DNA from: Rhizobiales bacterium 63-22
GTDB taxonomy: Bacteria; Pseudomonadota; Alphaproteobacteria; Rhizobiales; Rhizobiaceae
Assembly: GCA_001898995.1 (NCBI GenBank)
Contig: MKVZ01000006.1
Coordinates: forward strand, 24,335-88,334
Direction of reading: 5' to 3'
Length of the DNA: 64,000 nt
The position numbers and the translations under genes are program-made. The notes beneath the pieces were generated by a model, which was not told the origin of the DNA, ran no database searches, and worked only from the letters and a program-made list of their open reading frames with translations. Of this stretch, positions 1 through 10,600 are shown piece after piece (positions within the stretch are counted from its first letter, which is position 1; every line of letters starts with the position of its first letter).

Positions 1-573
1 CACATACCAGAGCAGAACCGCCGCGACGAAGACGAACATCGGCGCCGGTATGCCGAACAGGGTCCCCTGCCCGATTGCCTGAACCGCATCGGGCATGCCG
101 GAAATGTCGCCACCATGGGTCAGGAACTCGCCCAGCCCGCGCACGAAGATCATCATCGACAACGACACGAGAATCGGATGCGCCCCGGTGATGGCGATGA
201 TGCCGCCCATGAGCCAGCCAACCGCCGAACCTGTCGCGAGTGCCGCGACGATACCGAGCGCGATGGCGAGCGCGCCCGCGTCGACGCCGCCGAATGCGTG
301 CAGCACCGCAGCCATCGCGAGACCCGAAAGGTTGGCGGTAAAGGTAACGGACAGGTTGAAGCCGTTGGAAATAATCGGCATCAGCATCGCCAGCGTCAGC
401 AGACCGAGTTCCGGCAACTGGAAAGCGACCGAGGTGAAGGTGGCGCCGCTCAGAAAGCTCGGAGACGTCAGGCTGAAGACGAGGCAGACGAACACCAGCA
501 GGGCGAGAAGCGCTCCGATTTCGGGATCGACAAGCCGGGCGGCGCCCGGCCGCACATTGGTTTGAACACTCAC
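1..573 (-). CDS. CUT2-type sugar ABC transporter permease (partial, runs off window start)
   Basis: Manual minus-strand translation from GTG at 573 gives VSVQTNVRPGAARLVDPEIGALLALLVFVCLVFSLTSPSFLSG..., an RbsC-like hydrophobic protein. The GTG overlaps the TGA of the upstream permease (GTGA). Confidence 0.85.
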   Translation of the reverse strand, partial: MSVQTNVRPGAARLVDPEIGALLALLVFVCLVFSLTSPSFLSGATFTSVAFQLPELGLLTLAMLMPIISNGFNLSVTFTANLSGLAMAAVLHAFGGVDAGALAIALGIVAALATGSAVGWLMGGIIAITGAHPILVSLSMMIFVRGLGEFLTHGGDISGMPDAVQAIGQGTLFGIPAPMFVFVAAVLLWYV

Positions 574-1574
574 TGGGCTGTCCTCCGCCTGGGCGCGCCG
601 CGCCAGTTTCCGATGAGTTTGCCGACACCGTCGCTCGAAAGGGTAATCGCGAGGAGGATGATCACGCCGATGATCATCTTGAAGGCATAGGGCGAGATAT
701 CGAGCAGGTTCAGCCCGTTCTGCGTCATCGCCACCAGAATGATGCCGAGAATGACGCCGAGGATCGAGCCGCGCCCGCCACCGAGCCGCGCGCCGCCGAG
801 GACGACCGCAGCCAGCACATCGAGTTCGCGACCGTAAAGCGCGGTGGGAACAACCTCCTGCGCGTAGTGCGCCTGCATCAGACCGCCTATGCCTGCCATC
901 AGGCCGAGCCAGCCGAAGGCGAGGTAATGCATGGCGCCGAGACTGACGCCGACGCGGCGCGCGCCCTCGATGTTGTCGCCCATGGCGTAGAGCTGCCGCC
1001 CGGTGCTGGTCAGCTTGAGAAGCAGCCATGTGGCGGCAACGCAAACGACCATCACTGCCGCGAGGATCGATATCTCAGCGTGGCCGGAACTCGTGTCCAT
1101 GCTCACGACCGGGATCGATGTCGTCAGCCAGTCCGGGAGGTCATAGAGCGAAGATCCTCCGCTAAAGAACATCAGGAGGCCGAAGAAAAGATTGTACGTC
1201 GCGATCGTCACGACGATCGAGACGATGCGGAACTGATAGATCCAGAAGGCATTGAAACAGCCCAGCGCCGTGCCGAAAAAGCCCGCGAGGATGAAACCCA
1301 GCGCCCAGTTTCCGCCACCCATGTCTCCGAGCGTGAGCACCGTGAGATACTGGACCACCGAGGCGGCGACGGCAAACGAGATATCGATGCCGCCCGCAAT
1401 CAGCACCACCAGCAGACCGACGCCGAAGATGATGTTGACCGAACTCGCATTGACAAGATCGAACAGGTTCGACAGCGTCAGGAACGTCGACGTCGTGAGA
1501 CTGAGGAACACGCCCATGATCAGAATCACGACGATGAGCCAGCGCTCCGTGGAACCGATACCAAGACTACGCAT
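570..1574 (-). CDS. CUT2-type sugar ABC transporter permease (RbsC-like)
   Basis: ORF 570..1769, likely start MRSLGIGSTERWL at 1574; multiple TM segments and LAAVVLGGARLGGGRGS motif. Confidence 0.9.
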   Translation of the reverse strand: MRSLGIGSTERWLIVVILIMGVFLSLTTSTFLTLSNLFDLVNASSVNIIFGVGLLVVLIAGGIDISFAVAASVVQYLTVLTLGDMGGGNWALGFILAGFFGTALGCFNAFWIYQFRIVSIVVTIATYNLFFGLLMFFSGGSSLYDLPDWLTTSIPVVSMDTSSGHAEISILAAVMVVCVAATWLLLKLTSTGRQLYAMGDNIEGARRVGVSLGAMHYLAFGWLGLMAGIGGLMQAHYAQEVVPTALYGRELDVLAAVVLGGARLGGGRGSILGVILGIILVAMTQNGLNLLDISPYAFKMIIGVIILLAITLSSDGVGKLIGNWRGAPRRRTAQ

Positions 1575-3132
1575 GGACGGCCTCCTCAATTGTGTCGATT
1601 GCGACATCCTGCGGCCGGTACTGGCCGACGATGCGGCCATCGCGCATGTGCAGCACCACATCCGAGTTGAAATAGACTTCCGGGATCTCGTCGGAGATGA
1701 GCAGGATCGCCATGCCCTCGTCGGCGAGTTTGCGCACGATGGCGAAGATGCCGGCGCGCGCGCCGACATCGACGCCGACCGTGGGCGAATCGAGAATGAG
1801 CAGGCGTGGATTGGTGGACAGCCACTTGGCCAGTACCACCTTCTGCTGATTGCCCCCGGAAAGGGTCGAGATGGCGTTGCTGGGCTTGCCGATCTTGATG
1901 CCGAGATCCTTGATCCACCGGCTGACCAGAATATCCCGCTTCCTGAATGACAGGAGCGGCTTCGGATCGAGCAGAGTATCGAGGACCGAGATGACTGCGT
2001 TATCCTCGATCGATTGCGGCTGGATCAGCCCGAGCGTCAGCCGGTCTTCCGAGACATAGGCGACACCGGCATCGATGGCGTCGCGATTGCCGGAAAAGCG
2101 GACCGGCTTGCCATCGAGGCGAATGTCCCCGCGGTGCGGTCGTGTCATGCCGAACAGGCTCAACGCCAGTTCGGTACGGCCGGACCCAAGCCGCCCGGTC
2201 AGCCCGACGATCTCGCCTTCACGGATCGTCAACGACACGTCTTCATATTGGCCAACCCGCGACAGTCCGGTGACCTCGAGCACGGGCCGGCTGGCCGAGT
2301 GGTCACGGCTGCTCACGGCATAATCGAACGTTTTGCCGGTCATGAGTTCGGTCAGCCGGGTCTGGGTCATGCCTGCGGTCGGGAACGTTCCCACCAATTT
2401 GCCGTCCCGGATCACCGTCACCCGGCTGCATACGTCGAGCACCTCCGCGAGCCGGTGGCTCACCAGCACGACGGATATGCCCTCGGCCGAGAGGCGCCGA
2501 ATGATTTCGAGCAGCGCTTGCGTCTCCGCGTGGCTCAGCGACGCCGTCGGTTCGTCCATGAAAACGAGTGTCGCGCGTGTCACCAGCGCGCGGGCGACGG
2601 CCACGATCTGCCGCTGGGCGATCGGCAGGGTGCGCAGCGGCGCGTCGAGATCGAGCGTGACGCCGAGGCGCGTCAGGATTTTCTCGGCGTCGGTGCGCAT
2701 CGCTTTATAGTCGACGAGGCGCGGACGGCCGCCGAGATTGCGCTCGAAGCCGATGTTCTCTGCCACCGACATTTCCGGGAACAGCGCGAGATCCTGCCAG
2801 ATCACCTGGATTCCCAGGCCGCGCGCGGCAGCTGGGCTGAGATCGGTGATCGGCCGGCCCATGAAGCGCATTTCCGCGCCGGGTTCGGGTTTGTAGACGC
2901 CGGTGATGATCTTGATCAGCGTACTCTTGCCGCAGCCGTTTTCGCCGGCGAGGCACAGGACCTCGCCCGGCATGATGTCGAATTTGACGTCGTCGAGCGC
3001 CTTGATGCCGCCGAACTTCTTGGAGACATGCTCGATTTGCAGCAGAGGAACGGCGGATGTGGCCGCCGGCTCCGTTTCCGGGTTTGCGTGGATGTTGGCC
3101 ATCGTCTCAAAGCTCGCTGAATATGGCTCCAT
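1567..3132 (-). CDS. Sugar ABC transporter ATP-binding protein, two-domain RbsA-like
   Basis: Walker A GENGCGKST, signature LSGGNQQKV, 521 aa; start may be MANIHAN slightly downstream. Confidence 0.93.
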   Translation of the reverse strand: MEPYSASFETMANIHANPETEPAATSAVPLLQIEHVSKKFGGIKALDDVKFDIMPGEVLCLAGENGCGKSTLIKIITGVYKPEPGAEMRFMGRPITDLSPAAARGLGIQVIWQDLALFPEMSVAENIGFERNLGGRPRLVDYKAMRTDAEKILTRLGVTLDLDAPLRTLPIAQRQIVAVARALVTRATLVFMDEPTASLSHAETQALLEIIRRLSAEGISVVLVSHRLAEVLDVCSRVTVIRDGKLVGTFPTAGMTQTRLTELMTGKTFDYAVSSRDHSASRPVLEVTGLSRVGQYEDVSLTIREGEIVGLTGRLGSGRTELALSLFGMTRPHRGDIRLDGKPVRFSGNRDAIDAGVAYVSEDRLTLGLIQPQSIEDNAVISVLDTLLDPKPLLSFRKRDILVSRWIKDLGIKIGKPSNAISTLSGGNQQKVVLAKWLSTNPRLLILDSPTVGVDVGARAGIFAIVRKLADEGMAILLISDEIPEVYFNSDVVLHMRDGRIVGQYRPQDVAIDTIEEAVHA

Positions 3133-3193
3133 CGGCCGCGCACCCGACCGCCATGCCGGATGCGCGCTCCAGGCGTGAAACGGCTGAAAAGGG

Positions 3194-4234
3194 TCAGAGA
3201 CCCATCTTCGCCAGACCGTCGATCGTGTTCTTGTTGAGTTCGACGAGTTCGTCCACGATGAGATTGTGGCCGTCCGGATGCACTACCCCGAGGCCCGGAA
3301 TATTCTGCCCGTCCTTGATCGTCTCTCCCTTGGCGACCATCTGGCCGAGGGTGACGAAGACCTCTCCGGCGAGTTCCGGGTTCCACATGAAGCCTCCGGT
3401 CAAAACACCGTCATGCACGAGCTTGCGGCCCTGACCGGGCGAGAAAGGCCCGAGCACAAGCACCTTGCCGGCGAGATGTTTCTCGGCCACGGCCCGCGCG
3501 GCGCCGATCGGCCCCTGGCTACCGAAGGCCAGGAAACCCTTGATGCCAGGATTGGCGCGCATCAGGTCGAGCGCGGTACTGCGGGATTTATCGACATCCT
3601 CCGCCACGCCATAGCGGTCGCCGATCAGTTTCATTCCCGGCGCGTTCGCCTTGATGTAGGCGATGGCCGCATCGGCCCAGGCATTATGGAGCGGCACGGT
3701 GAGGGATCCGACGAAAACGGCGTATTCGCCCTTGCCGCCAAGCGCCGCGACGAGCCGCTTGCCGTAGGCCTCGCCAAAGCCCTTCGCGGATGCCAGTTCG
3801 AAATCATAGGTGCAGTTCTTCTGCTTCGGCGATTCGTGCGTGATGACCTTGATGCCCGCCGCAAGCGCACGCGCCAGCACCGGCTCGAGAACCGCTGCAT
3901 CGTTCGGCACGACGCCGATCACATCGACCTTCTGCGCGATCAGATCCTCGATGGCGCGGACCTGAAGCGCCGGATCGGCGCTGGTCGGGCCGACCATGAA
4001 GGCCTTCACGCCGAGTTCCTTGGACTTTTTCTTGATGCCCTGCTCCATGGCGTTGAACCATGGGATGCCGCCGATCTTCACCACCACACCGATGACAGGC
4101 TTGTCCGGTGTGGCGCTGGCGCTGCCAAGCACACCCGGCATCAGCAGGCCACCGGCTCCGAGAGCCGAGGCGGTGAGAAAGGTGCGACGGTCGATTTTCG
4201 ACGCACCGATAGAACCGTTGGAACGTGATTTCAT
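3194..4234 (-). CDS. Sugar ABC transporter substrate-binding protein with Tat-type signal
   Basis: N-terminus KIDRRTFLTASALGAGGLLMPGVLGSASA; periplasmic-binding fold (VIGVVVKIGGIPWFNAMEQGIKKKSKELG). Confidence 0.9.
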   Translation of the reverse strand: MKSRSNGSIGASKIDRRTFLTASALGAGGLLMPGVLGSASATPDKPVIGVVVKIGGIPWFNAMEQGIKKKSKELGVKAFMVGPTSADPALQVRAIEDLIAQKVDVIGVVPNDAAVLEPVLARALAAGIKVITHESPKQKNCTYDFELASAKGFGEAYGKRLVAALGGKGEYAVFVGSLTVPLHNAWADAAIAYIKANAPGMKLIGDRYGVAEDVDKSRSTALDLMRANPGIKGFLAFGSQGPIGAARAVAEKHLAGKVLVLGPFSPGQGRKLVHDGVLTGGFMWNPELAGEVFVTLGQMVAKGETIKDGQNIPGLGVVHPDGHNLIVDELVELNKNTIDGLAKMGL

Positions 4235-4348
4235 GAAAAAGTCCTCCCAGACCGTTTTGCCCTCTGCGGCATTATTCCTCCACCGCGATTGATATGAGCG
4301 AAGTCCATTCAGCGCCGATTGTCAAGGGAGCTAAAAGGATTTAGCATT

Positions 4349-4362
4349 GATTTTCGAGAATC
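4349..4362. promoter_or_regulatory. Candidate LacI-type operator GATTTTCGAGAATC
   Basis: 14-bp near-palindrome with central CG in the divergent intergenic region between the binding protein and the LacI regulator. Confidence 0.45.
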
Positions 4363-4397
4363 TTGAATTCGATTCGCATAGCCCTTGAGGGAACAAG

Positions 4398-5432
4398 ATG
4401 GCGCGCTCACAAAGCGAACGTAGATCCAACATCTATGACATCGCCGAAGCGACGCAGGCCTCTCCTTCCACGGTGAGCCTCGTGCTTAACGGCGCCTGGG
4501 CCCGCTATCGCATCAAGGAAAAAACCGCCAACCGTGTGCTGAAGGCTGCACAGGATCTGGGCTATTCCGTCAACATGACGGCTCGGGGCTTACGCCTGTC
4601 GCGTTCCGGACTCGCAGGAATGATCCTGCCCCACTACCGCAATCGCTTCTTTGCCGGCCTTGCCGAGGCATTCGAGGCCAATGCGCGCCAGCGTGGTCTG
4701 TGTCCGATCGTCGTGAGCACACAGCGCGATGAGGCGATCGAGGCCAGCGTCACCAACACGCTGCTTTCCCAGCAGGTCGAGTTCCTGTTCATCGCCGGCG
4801 CAAGCAACACGAAAACCCTCAATGCGCTGTGCCGGACCGCGAGCACTCCCTGCATCAATCTCGATCTGCCCGGCAGCGATGCTCCTTCGGTGGTCACCGA
4901 TAATTATGCCGGTGCCTATGCCCTCACGGAAAAGCTGATTGCCACGCAACTCAAACGCCGGACGGCGCCGCGTGAGTTGCTTTTTCTCGGCGGCTTCGCC
5001 GGAGAGCATGCCACCGAACGCCGCATCGCGGGCTTTCGCGATGCCATCGCAGCCAGCGCGGTGGGCGTGACGCCGGAGGTTTTCTGCTGCGGCTATGGCT
5101 CATCGTCGGTGCGGGAAGCTCTCCTCGCCTGTTTCAAGTCGCTCGGCCGCGCGCCGGACGGCCTTTTCATCAACTCGATCACCGCCTTCGAAGGCCTCTT
5201 GCAGTTTTCGCTCAGGATCCCGCGTCAGGCGATGCGTGACGTCAGCATCGTGTGTCCGGACTGGGATCCCTTTGCAGCTCACCTGCCCTTCGACGTGACG
5301 ATGACACGCCAGAATGTCGAGGCCATCATCGCCGAAGCATATGTGCTTGTTGAAAACTACGTGCCCGGTGAGAATCCGCTGGTCGTGGTACCGCCCGAAT
5401 TCGCTCCGAGTTCGGAACGGGAAAGCGATTGA
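4398..5432 (+). CDS. LacI family transcriptional regulator
   Basis: N-terminal HTH NIYDIAEATQASPSTVSLVLNG followed by a periplasmic-binding-like effector domain. Confidence 0.93.
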   Translation: MARSQSERRSNIYDIAEATQASPSTVSLVLNGAWARYRIKEKTANRVLKAAQDLGYSVNMTARGLRLSRSGLAGMILPHYRNRFFAGLAEAFEANARQRGLCPIVVSTQRDEAIEASVTNTLLSQQVEFLFIAGASNTKTLNALCRTASTPCINLDLPGSDAPSVVTDNYAGAYALTEKLIATQLKRRTAPRELLFLGGFAGEHATERRIAGFRDAIAASAVGVTPEVFCCGYGSSSVREALLACFKSLGRAPDGLFINSITAFEGLLQFSLRIPRQAMRDVSIVCPDWDPFAAHLPFDVTMTRQNVEAIIAEAYVLVENYVPGENPLVVVPPEFAPSSERESD

Positions 5433-5756
5433 CGCTGTTTGGTCCCGGATTTTTGATGGACCGGATTTGCAAAATTTTCTGTCGGGTCTCACCCTTCTGA
5501 GGTTGGCCGCAAAAAGCAGGCGGTTCTATACATTGACGCCAGACTTGACCTGCCAACGCAGTGCTGGATCGTTTGTATGTTCTATCGACGATCAGGTGCT
5601 CCAACAGAAATACTTCTCTTCTCACGACCTATACATCGGCTCGCGGGATATGGAGCAACGGCTGACGGGCAGGTGTGGCCGAAGAGACACGACCCGCAAT
5701 GGAACAGAAAAGCACGGCCATATCCGATTGCATTATCCGTGGCGGCGAATAAAACA

Positions 5757-5775
5757 TGAGTATATGAGTCATATA
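5757..5775. promoter_or_regulatory. Palindrome TATATGAGTCATATA overlapping a TGA-N9-TCA (IRO-like) element upstream of the ECF sigma gene
   Basis: Perfect 15-bp palindrome at 5761-5775; TGA GTATATGAG TCA at 5757-5771. Confidence 0.35.
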
Positions 5776-5949
5776 AAAGGTGTCTTTTCACGACTGCCTT
5801 TTATTCAGGACGTATTGTGAAGGGCTGGCGAGTTGAGACGGGATATCAAAAATCTGTTTCGGCAGCGTTCTGGAGGAGCCGAAAAATTCTCGTGTCTGCA
5901 CGGCTGCCGGCCATCATGTAGCTACGTTGGCATGACGAGTGATCGCTAA

Positions 5950-6447
5950 ATGGTGTGGGACATTCAGAACCTGTTCAAGCGGCATGCCAAGGAACTGAGG
6001 CGTTCCCTGAGCCGCAAGGGACTTGGCGCGGATGTAGCGGAAGATATCACCCAGGATACCTTTGTTCGCCTGCTCACTGCCAAGCCAACAATTAGGGATG
6101 GCAACGCACGGGCATATCTTTTCGAGATATCGCGAAATCTTTTCATTGATCATGAACGCCGTCGGTGTGCGGCGCCTTTTGATGAAATTACAGAAGAAGT
6201 CCTTGTGGCCGTCGCCGATCCGACACCCTCCGCTGAGACCGCGCTTTACGATAAACAGCGACTTCTGATTTCAGAGGCGGCACTCGCCGAGCTTCCCGTG
6301 AGAACGAAGCTGGCATTTGTGCTGCATCGGCTCGATGGGAAGACGATTGCGGAAGTGGCGCGGCAGATCGGATTGTCCACAACGCAGACATGGTCCTTGA
6401 TCCGGGATGCATATCGGCATATTCGACGGCGACTGCGCGATATTTGA
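5950..6447 (+). CDS. ECF sigma factor, FecI-like
   Basis: 165 aa; AEDITQDTFVRLL region 2 and LDGKTIAEVARQIGLSTTQTWSLIRDAYRHIRRRL region 4. Confidence 0.9.
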   Translation: MVWDIQNLFKRHAKELRRSLSRKGLGADVAEDITQDTFVRLLTAKPTIRDGNARAYLFEISRNLFIDHERRRCAAPFDEITEEVLVAVADPTPSAETALYDKQRLLISEAALAELPVRTKLAFVLHRLDGKTIAEVARQIGLSTTQTWSLIRDAYRHIRRRLRDI

Positions 6448-6544
6448 CGATATTTCGGTTATGAGGCGAAAATTTCGCCCGCTCGTTCGTTCCAGTAACT
6501 AGACGTCGATTTTGCCGGCGTGTCAGCCCAACGCAAGGAAGCGA

Positions 6545-7504
6545 ATGAAGGACAAACTATCAGAAGAGGATCGACTGTTCGACGAGGCCGTTGATCTCCT
6601 CATTCGTTTGCAGGGTGATCAGAATAATCCGTTGTCGATCGAGATGGCGCGAAGCTGGCGGGCGCGTGGTCCCGCATATGAAGACGCATGGATCGAGGCC
6701 TGTGAAATCCATGGAATGACAGGCAAAATACTGACCGATCAGCGCAAGGCAGCCCGTCGCAGCGGCTATCCTTCCAGAAGAACTTTCATGGTTGGCGCCA
6801 CGGTTGCCGCCGGCGGGGCTCTTGCCGGTTCTTATGTCGTTCCCAGGGCGATCCTGCGAGCCAAAGCCGACTACATAACCACGACGGGTGAAATTCGCCA
6901 TGAGCGTATTCCGGATGGCAGCGCCGTCACGCTTGGGCCGGACAGCGCACTCGCCTTGCATCTGACAGATACGGTGCGTCGTATCGAACTTCTGCAAGGC
7001 ATGGCATTTTTTGAGGTGGCTCCTGATCCCGCGAGGCCTTTCGAAGTCCGATCCGGCGAGGTCCTTGCTACGGCTCTCGGTACCGCTTTTGAGGTCAGCG
7101 ATGACACGGGCTTCGTTACCGTTGCGGTCGCCCACGGTCTGGTTGGCGTAAGACTGCCATCCGGCGTGGAACAGCGGGACACACAGCTATCCGCGGGCCA
7201 TTCGATCACATTTGGCGAGAAAAATCGCTCTGTTGTCCGGGCAACACGGGATGCGGCGCAAATTTCCGCCTGGATGAGCGGGCAGATCGTCGCTGAGCAG
7301 GAAAGAATTTCAGTGGTCGTCGCGCAAATCGGGCGTTGGTATCCAGGCCGTATCATCATGGCCGATCGGGCGCTTGGAAACGAATATATCAGCGGCGTAT
7401 TCAATCTTGGCGATCCACTAGGTGCGCTGGATGCCATTGTGCTTCCATATGGCGGAAAAATTCATCGGTTTTCATCATATCTCGTTGTTATTTCAAGGAT
7501 TTGA
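6545..7504 (+). CDS. FecR family anti-sigma regulator
   Basis: ORF 6512..7504, start MKDKLSEEDRLFDEA; DUF4880-like N-terminus, SRRTFMVGATVAAGGALAG membrane segment, FecR-like ...GEIRHERIPDGSAVTLGPDSAL...GMAFFEVAPDPARPFEV.... Confidence 0.9.
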   Translation: MKDKLSEEDRLFDEAVDLLIRLQGDQNNPLSIEMARSWRARGPAYEDAWIEACEIHGMTGKILTDQRKAARRSGYPSRRTFMVGATVAAGGALAGSYVVPRAILRAKADYITTTGEIRHERIPDGSAVTLGPDSALALHLTDTVRRIELLQGMAFFEVAPDPARPFEVRSGEVLATALGTAFEVSDDTGFVTVAVAHGLVGVRLPSGVEQRDTQLSAGHSITFGEKNRSVVRATRDAAQISAWMSGQIVAEQERISVVVAQIGRWYPGRIIMADRALGNEYISGVFNLGDPLGALDAIVLPYGGKIHRFSSYLVVISRI

Positions 7505-7619
7505 AAAGAGATAAAAATAATACCGAAAATCCGGGCGGCTCCTTCGTTTTCATCTATAGGGACGCTTATACCCAAAGATCAGGCACCGCAGTCCCTCCAG
7601 ACAAGTTCAAAGGAGTGGT

Positions 7620-10600
7620 ATGGTTATGGTGCGCAGGTCCGGGGAAAGCACAAACAGAAATGGCCGCCACAAGGCGCTTGTGACAGCCTTGTTGCTCGGT
7701 ACGGCAACGGTAGGTTTTGTCGGGGGTATTTCCCAAAGGGCCATTGCGCAATCCAGTACGAAAACTGCGTTTTCAATCCCTGCCGGTCCGCTCAATCGGG
7801 CTCTTGCCATATTCGGACGACAGTCCGGTTTGCAGATCACCTATAATCCGGCGATCGCGGCAAACAAGCGAACGAATGGCGCCACCGGACAAATGGATCA
7901 TGCGCAGGCAATCGGGCAGATCCTGCAGGGTTCCGGTCTCAGCTATTCGTTCCCGAACGCCAAAACGGTAACGATCGCCGGCAGAGCAACCGATGCCGCT
8001 TCTCAAGGCGTGCCGATCGACGCCAGCGGCTCGACGCTGCTGAACACGATTACCGTCACTGGGGGGCAAGACATCAGCCCCACGGATGCGCCATATCGGA
8101 CGGCCGCGCCTACCTCCTATATTTCGAAAGAAAATATAGATCATTTCAGGGGATCCAGCCCTGCCGATATTTTCCGTGGCACACCGGGCGTCATGTCTGG
8201 CGACGCACGAAATGGTGGTGCGGTTGATGTCAATATACGGGGAATGCAGGGTTTTGGCCGTGTGGCCACGACTGTCGATGGCGCCGAAAACGGAGTGACG
8301 GTTTATCAGGGGTATCAAGGCCTGTCCAACCGCACCTATATCGATCCCGATTTCATCGGTGGGGTCGAAATAACCAAGGGGTCGAATGTCGCTTCGCGCG
8401 GTATCGCTGGCAATGTGGCAATTCGAACAATCAACGCGGACGACATCATCAAGCCGGGAAACAGCTGGGGTATCCGGATCAAAGGCGAATATGGAGGCAA
8501 CTCGGCTACCCCGCATGCAGGCGCGAAGGGCGGTTACCAATGGCCGTATTGGCCAAGCGCCGATCCGGTCGCCATTCCATCAAAGGATGGTATGGGCCGG
8601 CCATCACTTTTCACGCCGACAAGCGGTTCTGGCAGCGTTGTCGCGGCGATAAAGGATGAGAACTATGACTTTTTGGCCGGTTACGCATATCGTAAACGTG
8701 GCAATTATTATGCGGGAAAACATGGTCCGGCTGCCGACCACGTAAATCTAGGGCCGAAGAACATCTGCAACACCTACGGATATTGTCAATACTGGCCAAA
8801 TTATATCGATAACGGTGGACTTACAAATTATCGTGCCGGCGAGGAGGTCCTGAATACACAGTCTCTGAGTGAGTCCTACCTCGCGAAAGCAACTCTTCGT
8901 TTCGACGGCGGTCACACGCTGCAACTGGGCTATACGGGGTACAGGGGAGAAGCGGGTGACTTGCTCGCTTCGCGTTTTACCGGCGACCGCGGACAACCGA
9001 CCCAGCAGGAACAGACATCGGGCACAAGGCTTGACACTGGCACGATGCGCTATAGCTGGAAGCCAGACGACAACGATCTGATCGATCTCAAGGCCAATCT
9101 CTGGCTGACGCAGCTTGAAATGCGGAACGTGCGCCGGGGCTCGCCTATGCCCACACCCGGTTCAATCGGATTGCCGGCAAAGTATCGAACAGGTTCAGAT
9201 ACGATCATGTATGGCGGAGACGTGTCCAATACGTCGAAGTTTGATCTCGACCGTTTTGGTTCGGTCGATTTCACATATGGCCTGTCCTATTTGAACGAAG
9301 ACACCAGGCCCAGTGGTTATACCGACTTTCTGGAAGGCTGGCTCAATCTGCGCAACGCCTACAGACAGGAGGCGGGCGCCTACGGCAAGGTGGCTTACAA
9401 ACCGGTTGACTGGCTGACCATAAACGGAGGGTTGCGTTATTCGCATTACTGGTCACATGATCGAAGCCATAGCGCAATCAGCCAACAGGAACTGAATTCA
9501 AAACCGGATCGCAATTCCGGTGGCGTCAGTCCGTCCGTCGGCGTTACAGTGGAGCCCTTCGACGGAGCGCAACTTTATGCCAACTATTCCGACGCGCTTC
9601 GGTATCCGAGCCTGTTCGAATCCGTTTCAGCCTTCACAATCATCCCGAACCCGGATTTGAAGCCGGAACGCTCAAGCAACTGGGAAATTGGCGTAAATTA
9701 TACCCACGATGATTTGTTATCGGATGACGATCGTGGCATGGTGAAATTCGGTTACTTTAACTGGGATGTGAAGGATTATATCGCCAGAGCATTCAGGGAT
9801 TTTCAAAACCCTGATGGTTCAACATGGTCTGGCATGCAGGTATATAACATTGATCGCGCCAAATTCTCCGGGCTTGAGTTTTCCAGCCGGTATGAATCGA
9901 ATGGATTCACGGCCGATCTTACCGCAAACTATTATCTCGGTATCCAGTATTGCCGCACGGATGAAACCTGTGGAAGTAAATCCCTTTATGGGGATTACGG
10001 AACGAATTTTGTACCGCCAAAATATTCCGTCGACCTGACAGTATCGCAAAAAATGCTGGATGATCGCCTGACTGTCGGAGGCCGTGTATCCTACATTGGT
10101 CCGAGAGCTATCGGACATGGAGATGTAACGGCCACCGGTGCCGCTCAATTCATAGCTCTCACGCGTTGGAAGCCCTACGCATTGATAGATGTGTATGCGG
10201 ACTACAAAATTACCGATGCGCTGACCGCGACTGCCCGTATCGAAAACCTGACCGACAAATATTATGTCGATCCGCTGGGACTGGTGAACCAACCTGGACC
10301 TGGCCGAACGTTTTATCTGGGGCTGACCAGCGATTTTGGTGGCGATCAAAAGCTTCCCAGATTGTCGCCATTTTCCAGATCTCGAGGTGAATTGCCGGGC
10401 GTTGACTGGACTGGATTTTATGCCGGCATTCATGCCGGTATGATTTCCGGGCGCACTTGGGGCGTAACGACCGCACTTGACGGAACTGCCGATCCGGTCT
10501 CTGCCAGTGAATCTGCCGATCACACCTTTGGCAATACCGCTATGTTCGGCTTGCAGGCTGGCTACAATTATCAGTTTAACAACCGCTGGGTCGTGGGTAT

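Noticed and set aside
2014-3120. Long plus-strand ORF opposite the RbsA-like gene
   Set aside because: Shadow ORF typical of high-GC DNA; low-complexity Arg/His-rich translation, while the minus strand encodes clear ABC ATPase motifs.
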